Shown one piece after another: positions 19,736 through 29,205 of a stretch of 64,000 nt of DNA. The notes beneath the pieces are model-generated. The model was not told where the DNA came from. It made no database searches and was given only the letters and a program-made list of their open reading frames with translations. Numbering within the stretch: the stretch's first letter is position 1; each line of letters starts with the position of its first letter. Source of the stretch: Schinkia azotoformans LMG 9581 (GTDB lineage: Bacteria > Bacillota > Bacilli > Bacillales > Bacillaceae_J). The translations under genes and the position numbers were made by a program. Location: contig NZ_AJLR01000124.1 in assembly GCF_000307855.1 (NCBI RefSeq), positions 28,930 through 92,929 of the forward strand. The letters are read 5' to 3'.

Positions 19736-19820
19736 CATTAATCTCCAACTTTGATAACTTTAAATAAATAAAAATTAACTAAGTATATTAAATTATAAAA
19801 AATAAATATATTTCTATTTT

Positions 19821-19926
19821 CTTATCTAGAGAAGCGGAGGGACTGGCCCTATGAAGCTTCGGCAACAGACTTTTTTAAAAGTACTGTGCTAATTCCTGCA
19901 AGCATGTTTAATGCTTGGAAGATAAG
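19821..19926 (+). promoter_or_regulatory. SAM-I (S-box) riboswitch
   Basis: P1 pairs CTTATC (19821-19826) with GATAAG (19921-19926). Between them are GAAGCGGAGGGACTGGCCC, ATGAAGCTTCGGCAAC, GTGCTAATTCCTGCAAGCA and TGCTTGGAAGATAAGAG, the conserved S-box blocks. High S-adenosylmethionine should stabilise the aptamer, allow the following terminator and shut off the sulfur cassette. Confidence 0.95.
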
Positions 19927-19951
19927 AGGAGAATGGGACTATTGAGTTCTT

Positions 19952-19990
19952 AACCTCTTCTTATTTACAGGAAGAGGTTTTTTGATTTTT
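19952..19990 (+). terminator. Expression-platform terminator of the SAM riboswitch
   Basis: AACCTCTTC / GAAGAGGTT stem with a 10-nt loop, followed by a T-rich tract. It sits 26 bases after the aptamer and would be alternative to an antiterminator. Confidence 0.88.
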
Positions 19991-20029
19991 TATAATTAAA
20001 TTTTGTTGCAAGCCGATTAGACATCTAAA

Positions 20030-20071
20030 GGCAGCTTTTCACCAGTATTGGGGAACGCTGTCTTTTTTTTT
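20030..20071 (+). terminator. Possible second terminator before the metY-like gene
   Basis: GGCAGC / GCTGTC can pair around a long loop, directly before nine T. It is weaker than the preceding hairpin and may instead be leftover leader sequence. Confidence 0.4.
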
Positions 20072-20145
20072 GTAAAAGAGGAGGGGGAGAGGCAGACTTG
20101 AAAGCTTTTATAACCTAATAAAAATAGACAAAGGAGAATGAGAAA

Positions 20146-21462
20146 ATGACTAAAAATGTTCACACGAAAGATTTTAGATTTAATACAGTGGCTCTTCATG
20201 GGGGACAAAAACCTGATCCGAATACACGATCAAGAGCAGTTCCGATCTTTCAAACTACATCATATGTGTTTGATGATACAGACCATGCAGCATCCCTTTT
20301 TAAGATGCAAGGGGAAGGGTACATCTATTCAAGAAATGCTAATCCAACAAACACCGTTCTTGAAGAAAGGTTAGCACAGCTTGAGGGGGGAGTAGGGGCT
20401 TTTGCCGTGGCATCAGGTCAGGCAGCAGTGACCATCGGTTTGCTTACGTTAGCTAAAGTAGGTGATGAAATTGTTGCGACAAGCGCTTTGTATGGAGGTA
20501 CATATGCCCTATTCTCTGAAACATTTCGTAATTTTGGCGTTACGGTTCATTTTGTTGATGGGAGAAATTTTAAGGAAATCGAACAAAGCATAAATAAAAA
20601 GACAAAAGCAATCTTTACTGAATCAATCGGCAATCCAAATTTAGAAATTGCCGATTTGGAGAAGTTGAGTGAAATTGCACATAGGCATGGTCTCCCGTTG
20701 GTAGTCGATAATACGTTTGCTACTCCAGTTCTATTAAGACCAATTGACTATGGAGCAGATATTGTTATTCATTCTACTACAAAGTTTATTGGCGGCCATG
20801 GAACTTCAATTGGTGGAGCTATTATAGATGCTGGAAAATTCTCATGGGACAATGATAGATTCCCAGACTTTACAAAATCAAAACCTACTTTAAATCATCG
20901 TTCTTTCGTTGAAGTGGCAAATGAAAAGGCCTTTATTGCAAAAGCTAGGTTTGAGCTTGGGCATGATTTGGGGGCGACTCTTTCACCTTTTAACAGCTGG
21001 CTGTTTATTCAAGGGCTGGAGTCATTGTCTGTACGAATGAATCAGCATGTTAAGAATGCCCAAGTAGTTGCCCAATATTTATCCAAACACGAGTTAGTGG
21101 AGTGGGTAAACTATCCAAGTCTTTTAAACAATTCTCAATATGAGTTGGCAATGAAATATTTTCCAAATGGGGTTGGATCGATCTTTACTTTTGGCATAAA
21201 AGGTGGTTTGGAAGTGGCGAAAATCTTTATTAATTCTTTAAAGCTACTTTCCCATCTTGCAAATGTAGGGGATTCAAAAACGCTGATTATTCACCCTGCA
21301 AGTACTACGCATTCAAGATTATCCCCTGAGCAACTGTTACAAGCGGGAGTTACTCAAGAGCTGATTCGAATATCGATTGGATTAGAGGATGTAAGGGATA
21401 TCCTTGCGGATATTGAACAAGCGTTGCAAATTAGTAGTCGAGTCACTGGCACCCACAAGTAA
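20146..21462 (+). CDS. metY: O-acetylhomoserine aminocarboxypropyltransferase / sulfhydrylase (MetY-like)
   Basis: 438 aa. This PLP enzyme makes homocysteine from O-acetylhomoserine and sulfide. Diagnostic stretches are TVALHGGQKPDPNTRSRAVP, TSYVFDDT and IHSTTKFIGGHG with the PLP lysine. It follows the SAM riboswitch and has AAAGGAG nine bases upstream. As first gene of the cassette it would assimilate the sulfide or sulfite-derived sulfur released by the oxidoreductases encoded downstream. Confidence 0.93.
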   Translation: MTKNVHTKDFRFNTVALHGGQKPDPNTRSRAVPIFQTTSYVFDDTDHAASLFKMQGEGYIYSRNANPTNTVLEERLAQLEGGVGAFAVASGQAAVTIGLLTLAKVGDEIVATSALYGGTYALFSETFRNFGVTVHFVDGRNFKEIEQSINKKTKAIFTESIGNPNLEIADLEKLSEIAHRHGLPLVVDNTFATPVLLRPIDYGADIVIHSTTKFIGGHGTSIGGAIIDAGKFSWDNDRFPDFTKSKPTLNHRSFVEVANEKAFIAKARFELGHDLGATLSPFNSWLFIQGLESLSVRMNQHVKNAQVVAQYLSKHELVEWVNYPSLLNNSQYELAMKYFPNGVGSIFTFGIKGGLEVAKIFINSLKLLSHLANVGDSKTLIIHPASTTHSRLSPEQLLQAGVTQELIRISIGLEDVRDILADIEQALQISSRVTGTHK

Positions 21463-21478
21463 ATAGGGGGTGTAAGAA

Positions 21479-21633
21479 ATGGACTTAAAAAGTACAAAGA
21501 CATTTAAGACGATCATGAAGTATGGAAACTTTCAGCGTGCGGCGGAAGAACTCAATTATGCCCAATCTACCGTGACAACTCATATCAAAAATTTAGGTCC
21601 TATTTAGGTGTGACTCTAATTAAAAACCACTGA
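21479..21633 (+). pseudogene. LysR-type regulator, N-terminal remnant
   Basis: The ATG at 21479 opens a frame (MDLKSTKTFKTIMKYGNFQR..., then AEELNYAQSTVTTHIKNLG) that is a clear LysR helix-turn-helix start. It stops at 21605-21607. A second frame continues as LGVTLIKNH and stops at 21633, matching the LGVTL step that follows in LysR proteins. The remaining domain of about 230 residues is missing. The cassette may once have had its own CysB/CymR-like activator. Confidence 0.8.
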
Positions 21634-21649
21634 GTGAGGAGGATAAAAA

Positions 21650-22801
21650 ATGGCAATACAAACAGTTTCGGGGAAATCGAGCAAAGAGATTGCGGAGAAC
21701 CTTGCCATAATATTTTATGAAAATGCAGCTGATAGGGATTTAAAAGGTGGAAATCCGAAACTAGAGCGAGATTTGATTCGTGAAAGTGGGTTACTTAAAG
21801 TGCTTATTCCAAAACAATTTGGTGGATGGGGGGAGAGTTGGACGGACGTTGTGCAGATCGTTAGGTTATTTGCAAAGTATGATAGTTCATTAGCACATGT
21901 TTATGGTTATCATTTTGTGAACTTAATCACTGCACATCTATGGGGAAACAAGGAACAGCAAGAATTCTACTTTAGTGAAACAGCCGAGAAAAATTTGTTC
22001 TGGGGGAATGCTTTTAATCCTATTGATATGAAGCTCTATGCACGTAAGGAGAAAGGAAACTTTGTCTTGAACGGGGTGAAAACCTTTTGTACAGGAAGTG
22101 TCGATTCAGATTATTTAATCGTCTCAGCACTTTATGAAAATCAAGATCACCAACAGTTTATAGCGATTATTCCTACAAACCGTCAAGGAATCACTGTTAA
22201 TGAAGATTGGGATAATTTTGGTCAAAGGCAAACTGACAGTGGAACGATTACATTTACAAATGTGATGGTTAAGAAAGAAGAAGTGCTTCAAAATGGATTG
22301 GATTCTAGTGAGTTTGCAAAATTGAGGCTTAATATCTCTCATTTTATCTTGAATCATGTTTTTCTTGGAATTATGGAAGGAGCCTTGGAAGCTGCGAAAA
22401 AGTACACAAAAACAAAAAAAAGAATACGTACTCCAAATAATGATTCGGTAACTGGTGATCCCATTATCCAAAGACATTATGGTGAATTCTATGTACAATT
22501 AGAGGCTTCCAAACTACTTGTTGAAAAGACAGATACTCTATTCGAGCGATTATGGAATAAGGGTGAAGCCATTACAGAAGAGGAAAGATTGGAATTAAAT
22601 CAAGCGGTCTACACAGCGAAAGCTTTTACAACAAATGCAGGTCTGGAACTAACATCTCGTATGTTTGAAGTAATGGGGAGCCGTGCTACAGCCAATCAAT
22701 ATCGTTTTGATCGGTATTGGCGTAATATGCGAACGATGACGCTACATTATTCTATTGACAATGTTATTCAACAATTGGGAGAGTGGGTTTTGCACAAATA
22801 G
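21650..22801 (+). CDS. Acyl-CoA dehydrogenase-like flavin monooxygenase (DszC/SfnB type)
   Basis: 383 aa. The acyl-CoA dehydrogenase fold is suggested by the RDLIRESGLLKVLIPKQFGG start, VLNGVKTFCTGSVDSDY in the middle and the R-rich C-terminal RYWRNMRTMTLHYS. Members of this branch (DszC, SfnB, TdsC) use FMNH2 from a reductase to oxygenate organosulfur compounds. The ABC importer and LLM monooxygenases beside it support a sulfur-scavenging role. The exact substrate cannot be read from the sequence. Confidence 0.85.
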   Translation: MAIQTVSGKSSKEIAENLAIIFYENAADRDLKGGNPKLERDLIRESGLLKVLIPKQFGGWGESWTDVVQIVRLFAKYDSSLAHVYGYHFVNLITAHLWGNKEQQEFYFSETAEKNLFWGNAFNPIDMKLYARKEKGNFVLNGVKTFCTGSVDSDYLIVSALYENQDHQQFIAIIPTNRQGITVNEDWDNFGQRQTDSGTITFTNVMVKKEEVLQNGLDSSEFAKLRLNISHFILNHVFLGIMEGALEAAKKYTKTKKRIRTPNNDSVTGDPIIQRHYGEFYVQLEASKLLVEKTDTLFERLWNKGEAITEEERLELNQAVYTAKAFTTNAGLELTSRMFEVMGSRATANQYRFDRYWRNMRTMTLHYSIDNVIQQLGEWVLHK

Positions 22802-22820
22802 AACAGAAGGAGGAAAATGA

Positions 22821-23684
22821 ATGGCTCAGGCTATCGAGTTGCAAAAGCAAAGACTTCAATTTGAAATGGTAAAGAACAAAATTGAAGCGAAGTCAATCCA
22901 TTTTAGTTATCAAGGTGTCGAAATTTTAAAAAATATTGAGCTTGATGTGAAAGAAGAGGAATTCTTAGTATTAATGGGTCCGAGTGGCTGTGGAAAAAGT
23001 ACATTGTTAAGATTGATAGCTGGCCTAGAACAACCCCAAAAAGGCGATATCATCGTAAATGGTGTTTCGTCAACACAAAAGGCTCCTGATTGCGGGGTTG
23101 TTTTTCAAGATTACTCATTATTTCCTTGGTTATCGGCAAAGGAAAACATCGTTCTCGCACTAAAACAAAAATTTAAAGGAAAGAAAACGAAAAAAGAACT
23201 GCAGCATTTGGCCGGGGAGTACTTAGAACTTGTTCAATTAGGTCTTTCGATTAAGAAGTATCCTGGTCAAATGTCTGGAGGAATGAAACAAAGGGCGGCC
23301 ATTGCTCGAGCATTAGCATTTGGTTCTGACTTAATGCTGATGGATGAACCTTTTGGAGCATTGGATCCACTTACTCGCATTTATTTACAAGATTTATTAT
23401 TAGAGATTAACCGTGATCAAAAGAAAACGATTGTGTTTGTCACTCACGATGCAGATGAAGCCATTTATTTAGCAGATCGAATTGTAATGTTTTCAGTTGG
23501 CTCAGCCGGTACGTACACAACGAGTGTTGATGTTCCATTTAAGAAGCCAAGAAATCGAAAAAAAATGTTGGCAAGCAGAGAGTTTACTAGATTTCGAGAA
23601 CATATTCTAAACATCATGAACCAAGGCTTAATTGATAACTTAGAAGAACAGCATGAGGTGGGACTAGATGGAGAAGGAATCTAA
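22821..23684 (+). CDS. ABC transporter ATPase (SsuB/TauB-like)
   Basis: 287 aa. Walker A is GPSGCGKST, the Q-loop is in FQDYSLFPW, the signature is MSGGMKQRAAIARAL, Walker B is LMLMDEPFGALDP and the switch His is in VTHDADEA. The SSSFPW-like YSLFPW pattern and downstream partners are typical of nitrate/sulfonate/taurine importers. The first 25 residues form an extra basic helix. GGAGGAAAATGA precedes the ATG. Confidence 0.92.
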   Translation: MAQAIELQKQRLQFEMVKNKIEAKSIHFSYQGVEILKNIELDVKEEEFLVLMGPSGCGKSTLLRLIAGLEQPQKGDIIVNGVSSTQKAPDCGVVFQDYSLFPWLSAKENIVLALKQKFKGKKTKKELQHLAGEYLELVQLGLSIKKYPGQMSGGMKQRAAIARALAFGSDLMLMDEPFGALDPLTRIYLQDLLLEINRDQKKTIVFVTHDADEAIYLADRIVMFSVGSAGTYTTSVDVPFKKPRNRKKMLASREFTRFREHILNIMNQGLIDNLEEQHEVGLDGEGI

Positions 23685-23705
23685 ATAAATATCTTTTGGG
23701 AGGAA

Positions 23706-24818
23706 ATGAAATTGAAAAATTTATTCAAGGTAAAAACTAAAAAGGCCCTGGCTGCTTTAACTGCCGCAGTGGTACTAGCAGGTTGTGGAGTAGGGAACAA
23801 GGCTGAAAAAGCTAGTTCCACAGAGGGAAATGAAGAGAAAACTTATGAATTAACAGTAGGATATGGACAGTCACAAGGTGCACCTTTATTCGATATTGCA
23901 AAACATGAAGGATTCTTTGAAGATGAAAATCTAAAGGTAGAAGGGGTTGGGTTTGCTTCATCAGCAGATGGATTAAATGGACTACAGGCAGGCAAAATTG
24001 ATATCGGCTTAACATTTGGTACGGCAGCTCCGTTAACTTTTATTGCTAATGGATCAGACTTTTCCGTTATTGGAGGTCATTTAGAGGGTGGACATCCAAT
24101 CTTAGTTCAGGAAAAAGATAAAAATAAATATAAAACGTTAGAAGATTACAAAGGAAAAAAAATAGGAACGATTCGCATGTTTACGTCTGATATTGTATTT
24201 CGTACAGCGCTAACAGATGCGGGAATTGATTGGGAGAAGGATGTTGATATTGTAGAGTTTAAAACAGGGGGGGATTTGCTTCAAGCCCTTACTAGCGGAA
24301 AAGTTGATGTGGCTGTATCAGCTGGTTCACAATATTTACAAGCACAAAAGGCAGGCTTAGCTGTAGTTGGTTGGAGTAATGATTTAAATCCAACGCATGT
24401 TTGCTGTCGAGTGGTAACACGTACCGATTTATTAACAGAAGATAAAGGCGAAGCATACAAACGTTTCTTAAAAGCACTAATCCGTGCAGAACAAGTTAAA
24501 AATGAAGATCCAAAAGTAGCCGTTGAGGCTGCAAAGACACATTTAAAATTGGATGATGAAACAGTAAATTCGATTGTAAATGAACCACATGCCCACTATT
24601 CATCTGATCCAAACAGCCACGAAGTAAAGAAAATGTGGGAGCAAATGAAATCAATTGGCTATATTGAAAATGCGGATGAAATTAACATTAACGAATATAT
24701 AAATATAGACCTTTATGAACGGGCATTAAATGAATTGATTGAAGAGTATCCAGAAGATCAGTATTTTAAAGATCAATTAGATAAATTTAATAAGCAAAAT
24801 GAAAACGAAGGTGCGTAA
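23706..24818 (+). CDS. ABC transporter substrate-binding lipoprotein (SsuA/TauA-like)
   Basis: 370 aa. The signal peptide ends in a lipobox (VVLAGCG) with the lipidated Cys near residue 27. The mature part has the NMT1/SsuA pattern: LTVGYGQSQGAPLFDIAKHEGFFEDENL, GLQAGKIDIGLTFG and a hinge. A large C-terminal acidic tail ends KQNENEGA. It should capture an organosulfur compound outside the membrane and deliver it to the permease encoded next. Ligand not predictable. Confidence 0.9.
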   Translation: MKLKNLFKVKTKKALAALTAAVVLAGCGVGNKAEKASSTEGNEEKTYELTVGYGQSQGAPLFDIAKHEGFFEDENLKVEGVGFASSADGLNGLQAGKIDIGLTFGTAAPLTFIANGSDFSVIGGHLEGGHPILVQEKDKNKYKTLEDYKGKKIGTIRMFTSDIVFRTALTDAGIDWEKDVDIVEFKTGGDLLQALTSGKVDVAVSAGSQYLQAQKAGLAVVGWSNDLNPTHVCCRVVTRTDLLTEDKGEAYKRFLKALIRAEQVKNEDPKVAVEAAKTHLKLDDETVNSIVNEPHAHYSSDPNSHEVKKMWEQMKSIGYIENADEININEYINIDLYERALNELIEEYPEDQYFKDQLDKFNKQNENEGA

Positions 24819-24880
24819 GTAGGATCTTTGTTTAAATTCTCGAACATGCTTATCTTTAACCAAAGGGGGGGAATTTGTTT

Positions 24881-25651
24881 ATGTTCAAATTTGCAAAGCA
24901 ATATTGGATTACGATATTAATCGGAGCAGCTGCTATCATTGGATGGCAGCTAATGACGACAAAAGCTAATTTTTTGAATCCTGTGATATTCCCAGACTTT
25001 GGGGAGATTTTCGGAGTCTTTACGAGATCGGGAGAAGAATTATTGCAAGGATTTGTTAGTTCGATGAAGCTATTGGTTCCGGCTTACGTCGCATCCGTAG
25101 TTTTAGGAATAAGTGGGGGAATATTCTTTGGGTTAAATAATACGGTTCGCAAGATATTAATGCCTTATGTACACATGCTAAGTCCGCTACCACCAACATT
25201 ATTTATTCCTTATGCGATTGCGTTATTGCCATCGTTTCAAAGTGCATCTATCTTTTTGATTTTTCTTGGCTCTTTTTGGCCCATCTTTTTAGGGGCAATT
25301 CAAGGAGTATTAATTATCGAAAAGCAGTACCTGGATAATGCTAAGACTTTAGGCCTTAAAGGATATGACTTTTTATTTAAAGTAATCGTCCCTGCAGCTT
25401 CACCTTATATTTTAAGTGGGGCAGGTACTTCATTGACCTTGTCTTTCTTCATTTTAACAATGGCTGAAATGTTTGGTGCTGAATCAGGAATGGGTTATTT
25501 CATTCAATATTATTCAGATTTTGCTCAATATGATTATGTGATTGCAGGAATGATTTATAATAGTGCGGTGATTTTGATTGCACTATTGTTATTCGAGCAA
25601 TTGAAAAAACGGATTCTATTTTGGACAAATTTAAAGACCGATTCGGATTGA
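24881..25651 (+). CDS. ABC transporter permease (SsuC/TauC-like)
   Basis: 256 aa from ATG 24881; a TTG six bases upstream is too close to the GGGGGGG ribosome site. About six membrane helices are visible. The cytoplasmic EAA-type loop is DNAKTLGLKGYDFLFKVIVPAASPYIL, which contacts the ATPase. It completes the importer with the two preceding genes. Confidence 0.9.
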   Translation: MFKFAKQYWITILIGAAAIIGWQLMTTKANFLNPVIFPDFGEIFGVFTRSGEELLQGFVSSMKLLVPAYVASVVLGISGGIFFGLNNTVRKILMPYVHMLSPLPPTLFIPYAIALLPSFQSASIFLIFLGSFWPIFLGAIQGVLIIEKQYLDNAKTLGLKGYDFLFKVIVPAASPYILSGAGTSLTLSFFILTMAEMFGAESGMGYFIQYYSDFAQYDYVIAGMIYNSAVILIALLLFEQLKKRILFWTNLKTDSD

Positions 25652-25681
25652 GGAATGGCGGAAGATACTAGGAGGAAAAGC

Positions 25682-25762
25682 ATGTATATAGTAGAAATCG
25701 GTCATCTCTCACCCGATTTTACCTTGAGACAAAAGGAAGGCATCGAATTAATAAAACCATAA
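25682..25762 (+). pseudogene. Peroxiredoxin-like N-terminal fragment
   Basis: A 26-codon frame from ATG 25682 (ribosome site AGGAGG) reads MYIVEIGHLSPDFTLRQKEG and then stops. The IGxxSPDFTL pattern matches the opening of AhpC/TSA thioredoxin-fold proteins, which would continue for more than 120 residues. Probably a truncated remnant, possibly a small translated leftover. Confidence 0.4.
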
Positions 25763-25789
25763 AAATATAAAGAAAAGAGGGAATTTAAT

Positions 25790-26158
25790 ATGATCATAGC
25801 TATTGTAATAGATAAGGACGAAAAAATCGTACCAATTGTAGAGGGAGAAAAAATTCGGATTTACGATACAGAAACAAATGAATATCAAGAATTCCCAAAC
25901 CCTGCTCTTGCATTGGAAGAGGGGCGTAGGGGGTCTACTCTAAAATTTGTAGAACAAAAAGGTGCCACTGCGTTTGCAGCCCCACCCCAAACCTTTTGCG
26001 AATTGTCATATGAAAAGGCAATTGAAGATCAAATCAAGTTTTTTCATTTACCATTAGGTCTTTTTTTTAGTCAGTTTAAAGAACAAGTAGATCAAAAGAG
26101 GATAGATTCTAAAGGAGTACTTCCACGTAATGAGATTGCACCTAGTTTTATCCTATAA
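25790..26158 (+). CDS. Conserved-looking hypothetical protein of the sulfur cassette
   Basis: 122 aa with no confident family. It opens with alternating hydrophobic strands (MIIAIVIDKDEKIVPIVEG), then EKIRIYDTE, and has a central GATAFAAPPQTFCELSY with one Cys. The first half faintly resembles the NifX/NifB cofactor-binding fold, but the usual motifs are missing. AAAGAGGG precedes the start. Position between the importer and the LLM monooxygenases suggests a role in the same pathway. Confidence 0.6.
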   Translation: MIIAIVIDKDEKIVPIVEGEKIRIYDTETNEYQEFPNPALALEEGRRGSTLKFVEQKGATAFAAPPQTFCELSYEKAIEDQIKFFHLPLGLFFSQFKEQVDQKRIDSKGVLPRNEIAPSFIL

Positions 26159-26197
26159 AAGAGGATTGATTTGGATATTTAGAAGGAGTGTAAACAC

Positions 26198-27529
26198 ATG
26201 GGTCAAGGAAAAATGAAATTAGGTCTCTTCTTAATGGGAACAGGTCATCATATCGCTTCATGGAGACATGCGAATATCCCAGCAAAATCTGCTGAAAGCT
26301 TTGCCTTTTTTCAAGAGATTGCTAGGATAGCTGAAAAGGGAAAGTTAGATATGCTTTTCTTAAGTGACGGATTATCTTTTGACAAACATTCGCATCCAGC
26401 AGAGCTTGTCAGATTTGAACCACTCACCTTATTAGGAGCTTTGTCAGTTGTAACCAGCCATATTGGTTTGGCTGCAACCGCGACCACAACTTATAATGAG
26501 CCATTTCACATTGCTAGAAAATTTTTATCGCTAGATCATTTAAGTGGAGGAAGATCAGCGTGGAATGTGGTTACGTCCTATTACCAAACGGAGGCAAGAA
26601 ATTTTAATGCAAAACAGCATCTCGATCACAGTATCCGATACAAGAGGGCTGAGGAATTTGTAGAAGTGGTAAAAGGTTTGTGGGATAGCTGGGAAGAGGG
26701 GGCAGTCCTGTGTGATAAGGATTCAGGGCAATACTTTGATGAAAGCAAGCTGCACTCATTACATCATCAAGGTGAATTTTTCTCAGTGGAAGGTCCATTA
26801 AATTCATCCCGTTCACCACAAGGAAGACCTGTTATCGTTCAAGCTGGATCATCTGAAGAGGGAATAAGCTTAGCTGCAAAAACAGCAGATGTGATTTTTA
26901 CAGCACAGCAAACGCTTGAAGGTGCACAGGCCTTTTACAAAAAGGTAAAGGAAAAAGCTAGTCAATTTGGCCGATCTCCAGAAGAAATAAAAATTATGCC
27001 AGGACTAGCGATTTACACAGGGCGAACAGAAGAAGAGGCTGAAAATAAATATAGTGATCTTCAAAAATTAATTACTCCGGAAGTGGGATTGCAAATACTT
27101 TCTGAGTACTTAGGGGACTTTGACTTATCACCTTATCCATTGGACGGTCCATTGCCATCAGATATTCCTGAGACAAACATGAATCAGAGTAGACGAAAGC
27201 TATTAATCGAGCTTGCTGATAGAGAAAATATGACGATTAGAGAATTATCAATACATGTAGCTGGATCTAGAGGACATCGAATTATTTTTGGAAATCCACA
27301 GCAAATCGCGGACCAATTAGAAGAATGGTTTGTAAATAAAGCTTGTGACGGATTCAACCTCATGCTTCCATACTTCCCTGATAGCCTTAGAGATTTTGTA
27401 GAATTAGTTGTTCCTGAGCTTCAGAAAAGAGGATTATTTAGAGAAGAATATGAAGGTGCCACTTTAAGGGAGAATCTCGGGTTGCGGGAGCCAGAATATC
27501 GATATGCTCGAAAAGGTGTAGAGGTTTAG
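26198..27529 (+). CDS. LLM-class flavin-dependent monooxygenase (NtaA/SnaA/DszA family), copy 1
   Basis: 443 aa. The family oxygenates with reduced FMN supplied by a separate reductase. Typical blocks are GHHIASWRH, LDMLFLSDGLSF, RFEPLTLLGALSVVT, GLAATATTTYNEPFH(I/V)[30 protein letters not shown] and RPVIVQAGSSEEG. The gene order with a DszC-like protein and an ABC importer resembles dibenzothiophene-sulfone or alkyl-sulfur scavenging sets. Ribosome site AGAAGGAG. Confidence 0.92.
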   Translation: MGQGKMKLGLFLMGTGHHIASWRHANIPAKSAESFAFFQEIARIAEKGKLDMLFLSDGLSFDKHSHPAELVRFEPLTLLGALSVVTSHIGLAATATTTYNEPFHIARKFLSLDHLSGGRSAWNVVTSYYQTEARNFNAKQHLDHSIRYKRAEEFVEVVKGLWDSWEEGAVLCDKDSGQYFDESKLHSLHHQGEFFSVEGPLNSSRSPQGRPVIVQAGSSEEGISLAAKTADVIFTAQQTLEGAQAFYKKVKEKASQFGRSPEEIKIMPGLAIYTGRTEEEAENKYSDLQKLITPEVGLQILSEYLGDFDLSPYPLDGPLPSDIPETNMNQSRRKLLIELADRENMTIRELSIHVAGSRGHRIIFGNPQQIADQLEEWFVNKACDGFNLMLPYFPDSLRDFVELVVPELQKRGLFREEYEGATLRENLGLREPEYRYARKGVEV

Positions 27530-27636
27530 GTTTATCTGAAATGCTAATAGTATGATCTTAATAACCAAGTATTCAAATGCGAATAATTAATTATTGTCGA
27601 TTATGAAATAATTTAAAAAATTAAGGAGGAGTTAAA

Positions 27637-28968
27637 ATGGCAAATGAAAGAAAACTAAAACTGGGAGCTTGGATACACGGTGTTGGAGGAGGCTGGGGAG
27701 ACTGGAGGCATCCAGACTCCTTGCCAAATGCAAGTACCAATTTTGAATTCTATAGGAAGCAGGCTCAAAAAGCAGAAGAAGGAAAATTAGATTTTGTTTT
27801 TATTGCGGACAGTGTTTCAATCAATGAAAATTCTAGTCCACATTATTTGAATAGATTTGAACCGGTCACGATTTTGTCTGCTCTGGCTGCAGTAACTAAC
27901 AATATAGGGTTAGTGGCAACCATTACCACAAGTTACAGTGAGCCTTACACTGTTGCTAGACAACTTGCCTCTCTTGACCATATTAGTCATGGCAGAGCCG
28001 GTTGGAATGTGGTAACATCATGGCTTTCGGGAACTTCTGACAATTACAATCAGAAACCTCACCCAACGCACAATGTACGTTATAAAATGGCACAGGAGTA
28101 CTTGGAAGTAGCTAAAGGGCTATGGGATTCATGGGAAGATGATGCTTTTGTTTATGAAAAAGAGTCAGGGGTCTTTTTTGATAAAGGGAAGTTGCATACT
28201 TTAAACCATGAAGGTGAATTTTTCCATGTTAAAGGTCCATTAAATATTGCCCGTTCCAAACAAGGTCAACCTGTTATTTTTCAAGCAGGAAAATCAGAAG
28301 AAGGAAGAAATTTTTCTGCAAAAAATGCAGATGTGATTTTTGCGGGCGATGGAAATTTTGAAGATTTGAAAGAATACTTTGCTGATTTGAAAAGAAGAGC
28401 ACGCGTGTTTGGAAGAAATCCTAACAATATTTCCCTATTGCCTGGAATTATTCCGATTATTGGCGATACGCAAGAAGAAGCTGACCGGAAGTATCAAGAA
28501 ATTGCAAACCTTGTCACCATTGATAAAGCTCTACATGCATTAGGTAGACCATTTGATGATCATGATTTCACTCAATATCCACTGGATGAACCATTCCCAG
28601 ATACAGGTGATTTAGGAAGCAATAGTCATCAAGGTATGTCAGACATCATTAAAAGAAAAGCTAAAGAACAAAATTTAACATTACGTCAAGTTGCTCTTGA
28701 CTTTGCAACACCGAAAGGAGAATTTGTTGGTACTCCCGAAAAAGTAGCTGATCTCATCCAGAAATGGTTTGAAGAAGAGGCTACTGATGGATTTATCATT
28801 GGGGCTGCAACACCAAAGGGACTTCCTGAATTCGTAGACAGGGTGGTGCCAATTCTACAAGAACGTGGATTATATAGAACGGAGTATGAGCATGATACTT
28901 TAAGAGGAAACTTAGGTTTAGAAATTCCAGAAAATCGATATGCTAAAAAGCCAATTCAACAGCTGTGA
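27637..28968 (+). CDS. LLM-class flavin-dependent monooxygenase (NtaA/SnaA/DszA family), copy 2
   Basis: 443 aa, the same length as the preceding gene and clearly paralogous: [62 protein letters not shown] and [12 protein letters not shown]. The two differ widely in the C-terminal third, so they probably act on different substrates or successive steps. AAGGAGGAG precedes the ATG. A 107-bp gap separates the two, without a clear terminator. No FMN reductase is encoded nearby. Confidence 0.92.
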   Translation: MANERKLKLGAWIHGVGGGWGDWRHPDSLPNASTNFEFYRKQAQKAEEGKLDFVFIADSVSINENSSPHYLNRFEPVTILSALAAVTNNIGLVATITTSYSEPYTVARQLASLDHISHGRAGWNVVTSWLSGTSDNYNQKPHPTHNVRYKMAQEYLEVAKGLWDSWEDDAFVYEKESGVFFDKGKLHTLNHEGEFFHVKGPLNIARSKQGQPVIFQAGKSEEGRNFSAKNADVIFAGDGNFEDLKEYFADLKRRARVFGRNPNNISLLPGIIPIIGDTQEEADRKYQEIANLVTIDKALHALGRPFDDHDFTQYPLDEPFPDTGDLGSNSHQGMSDIIKRKAKEQNLTLRQVALDFATPKGEFVGTPEKVADLIQKWFEEEATDGFIIGAATPKGLPEFVDRVVPILQERGLYRTEYEHDTLRGNLGLEIPENRYAKKPIQQL

Positions 28969-29114
28969 AGGAAGTAAGAAAACAGTGTTTAACCTTTACA
29001 GAAAGCTAATACAAAGGTGAAAAGGCACTAAACTAGATATAAAATACATGGTGAAGATTTACAACTAATATTATAAATTATTCGATGTCGTGTCTACCTA
29101 TATATTTTTTAAAA

Positions 29115-29142
29115 TAAAAAAGCAGACGTTTAAACGTCTGCT
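29115..29142 (-). terminator. Terminator hairpin downstream of the DUF2892 gene
   Basis: The perfect palindrome GCAGACGTTTAAACGTCTGC is preceded on the plus strand by a run of A, which becomes a T run for minus-strand transcription. It may also slow transcripts from the sulfur cassette. Confidence 0.75.
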
Positions 29143-29205
29143 AAACCTACTTTATTTTCTCATTTTCCTTTCATGAACAGAACTACAAAGCATCAGCCTA
29201 TTTTT

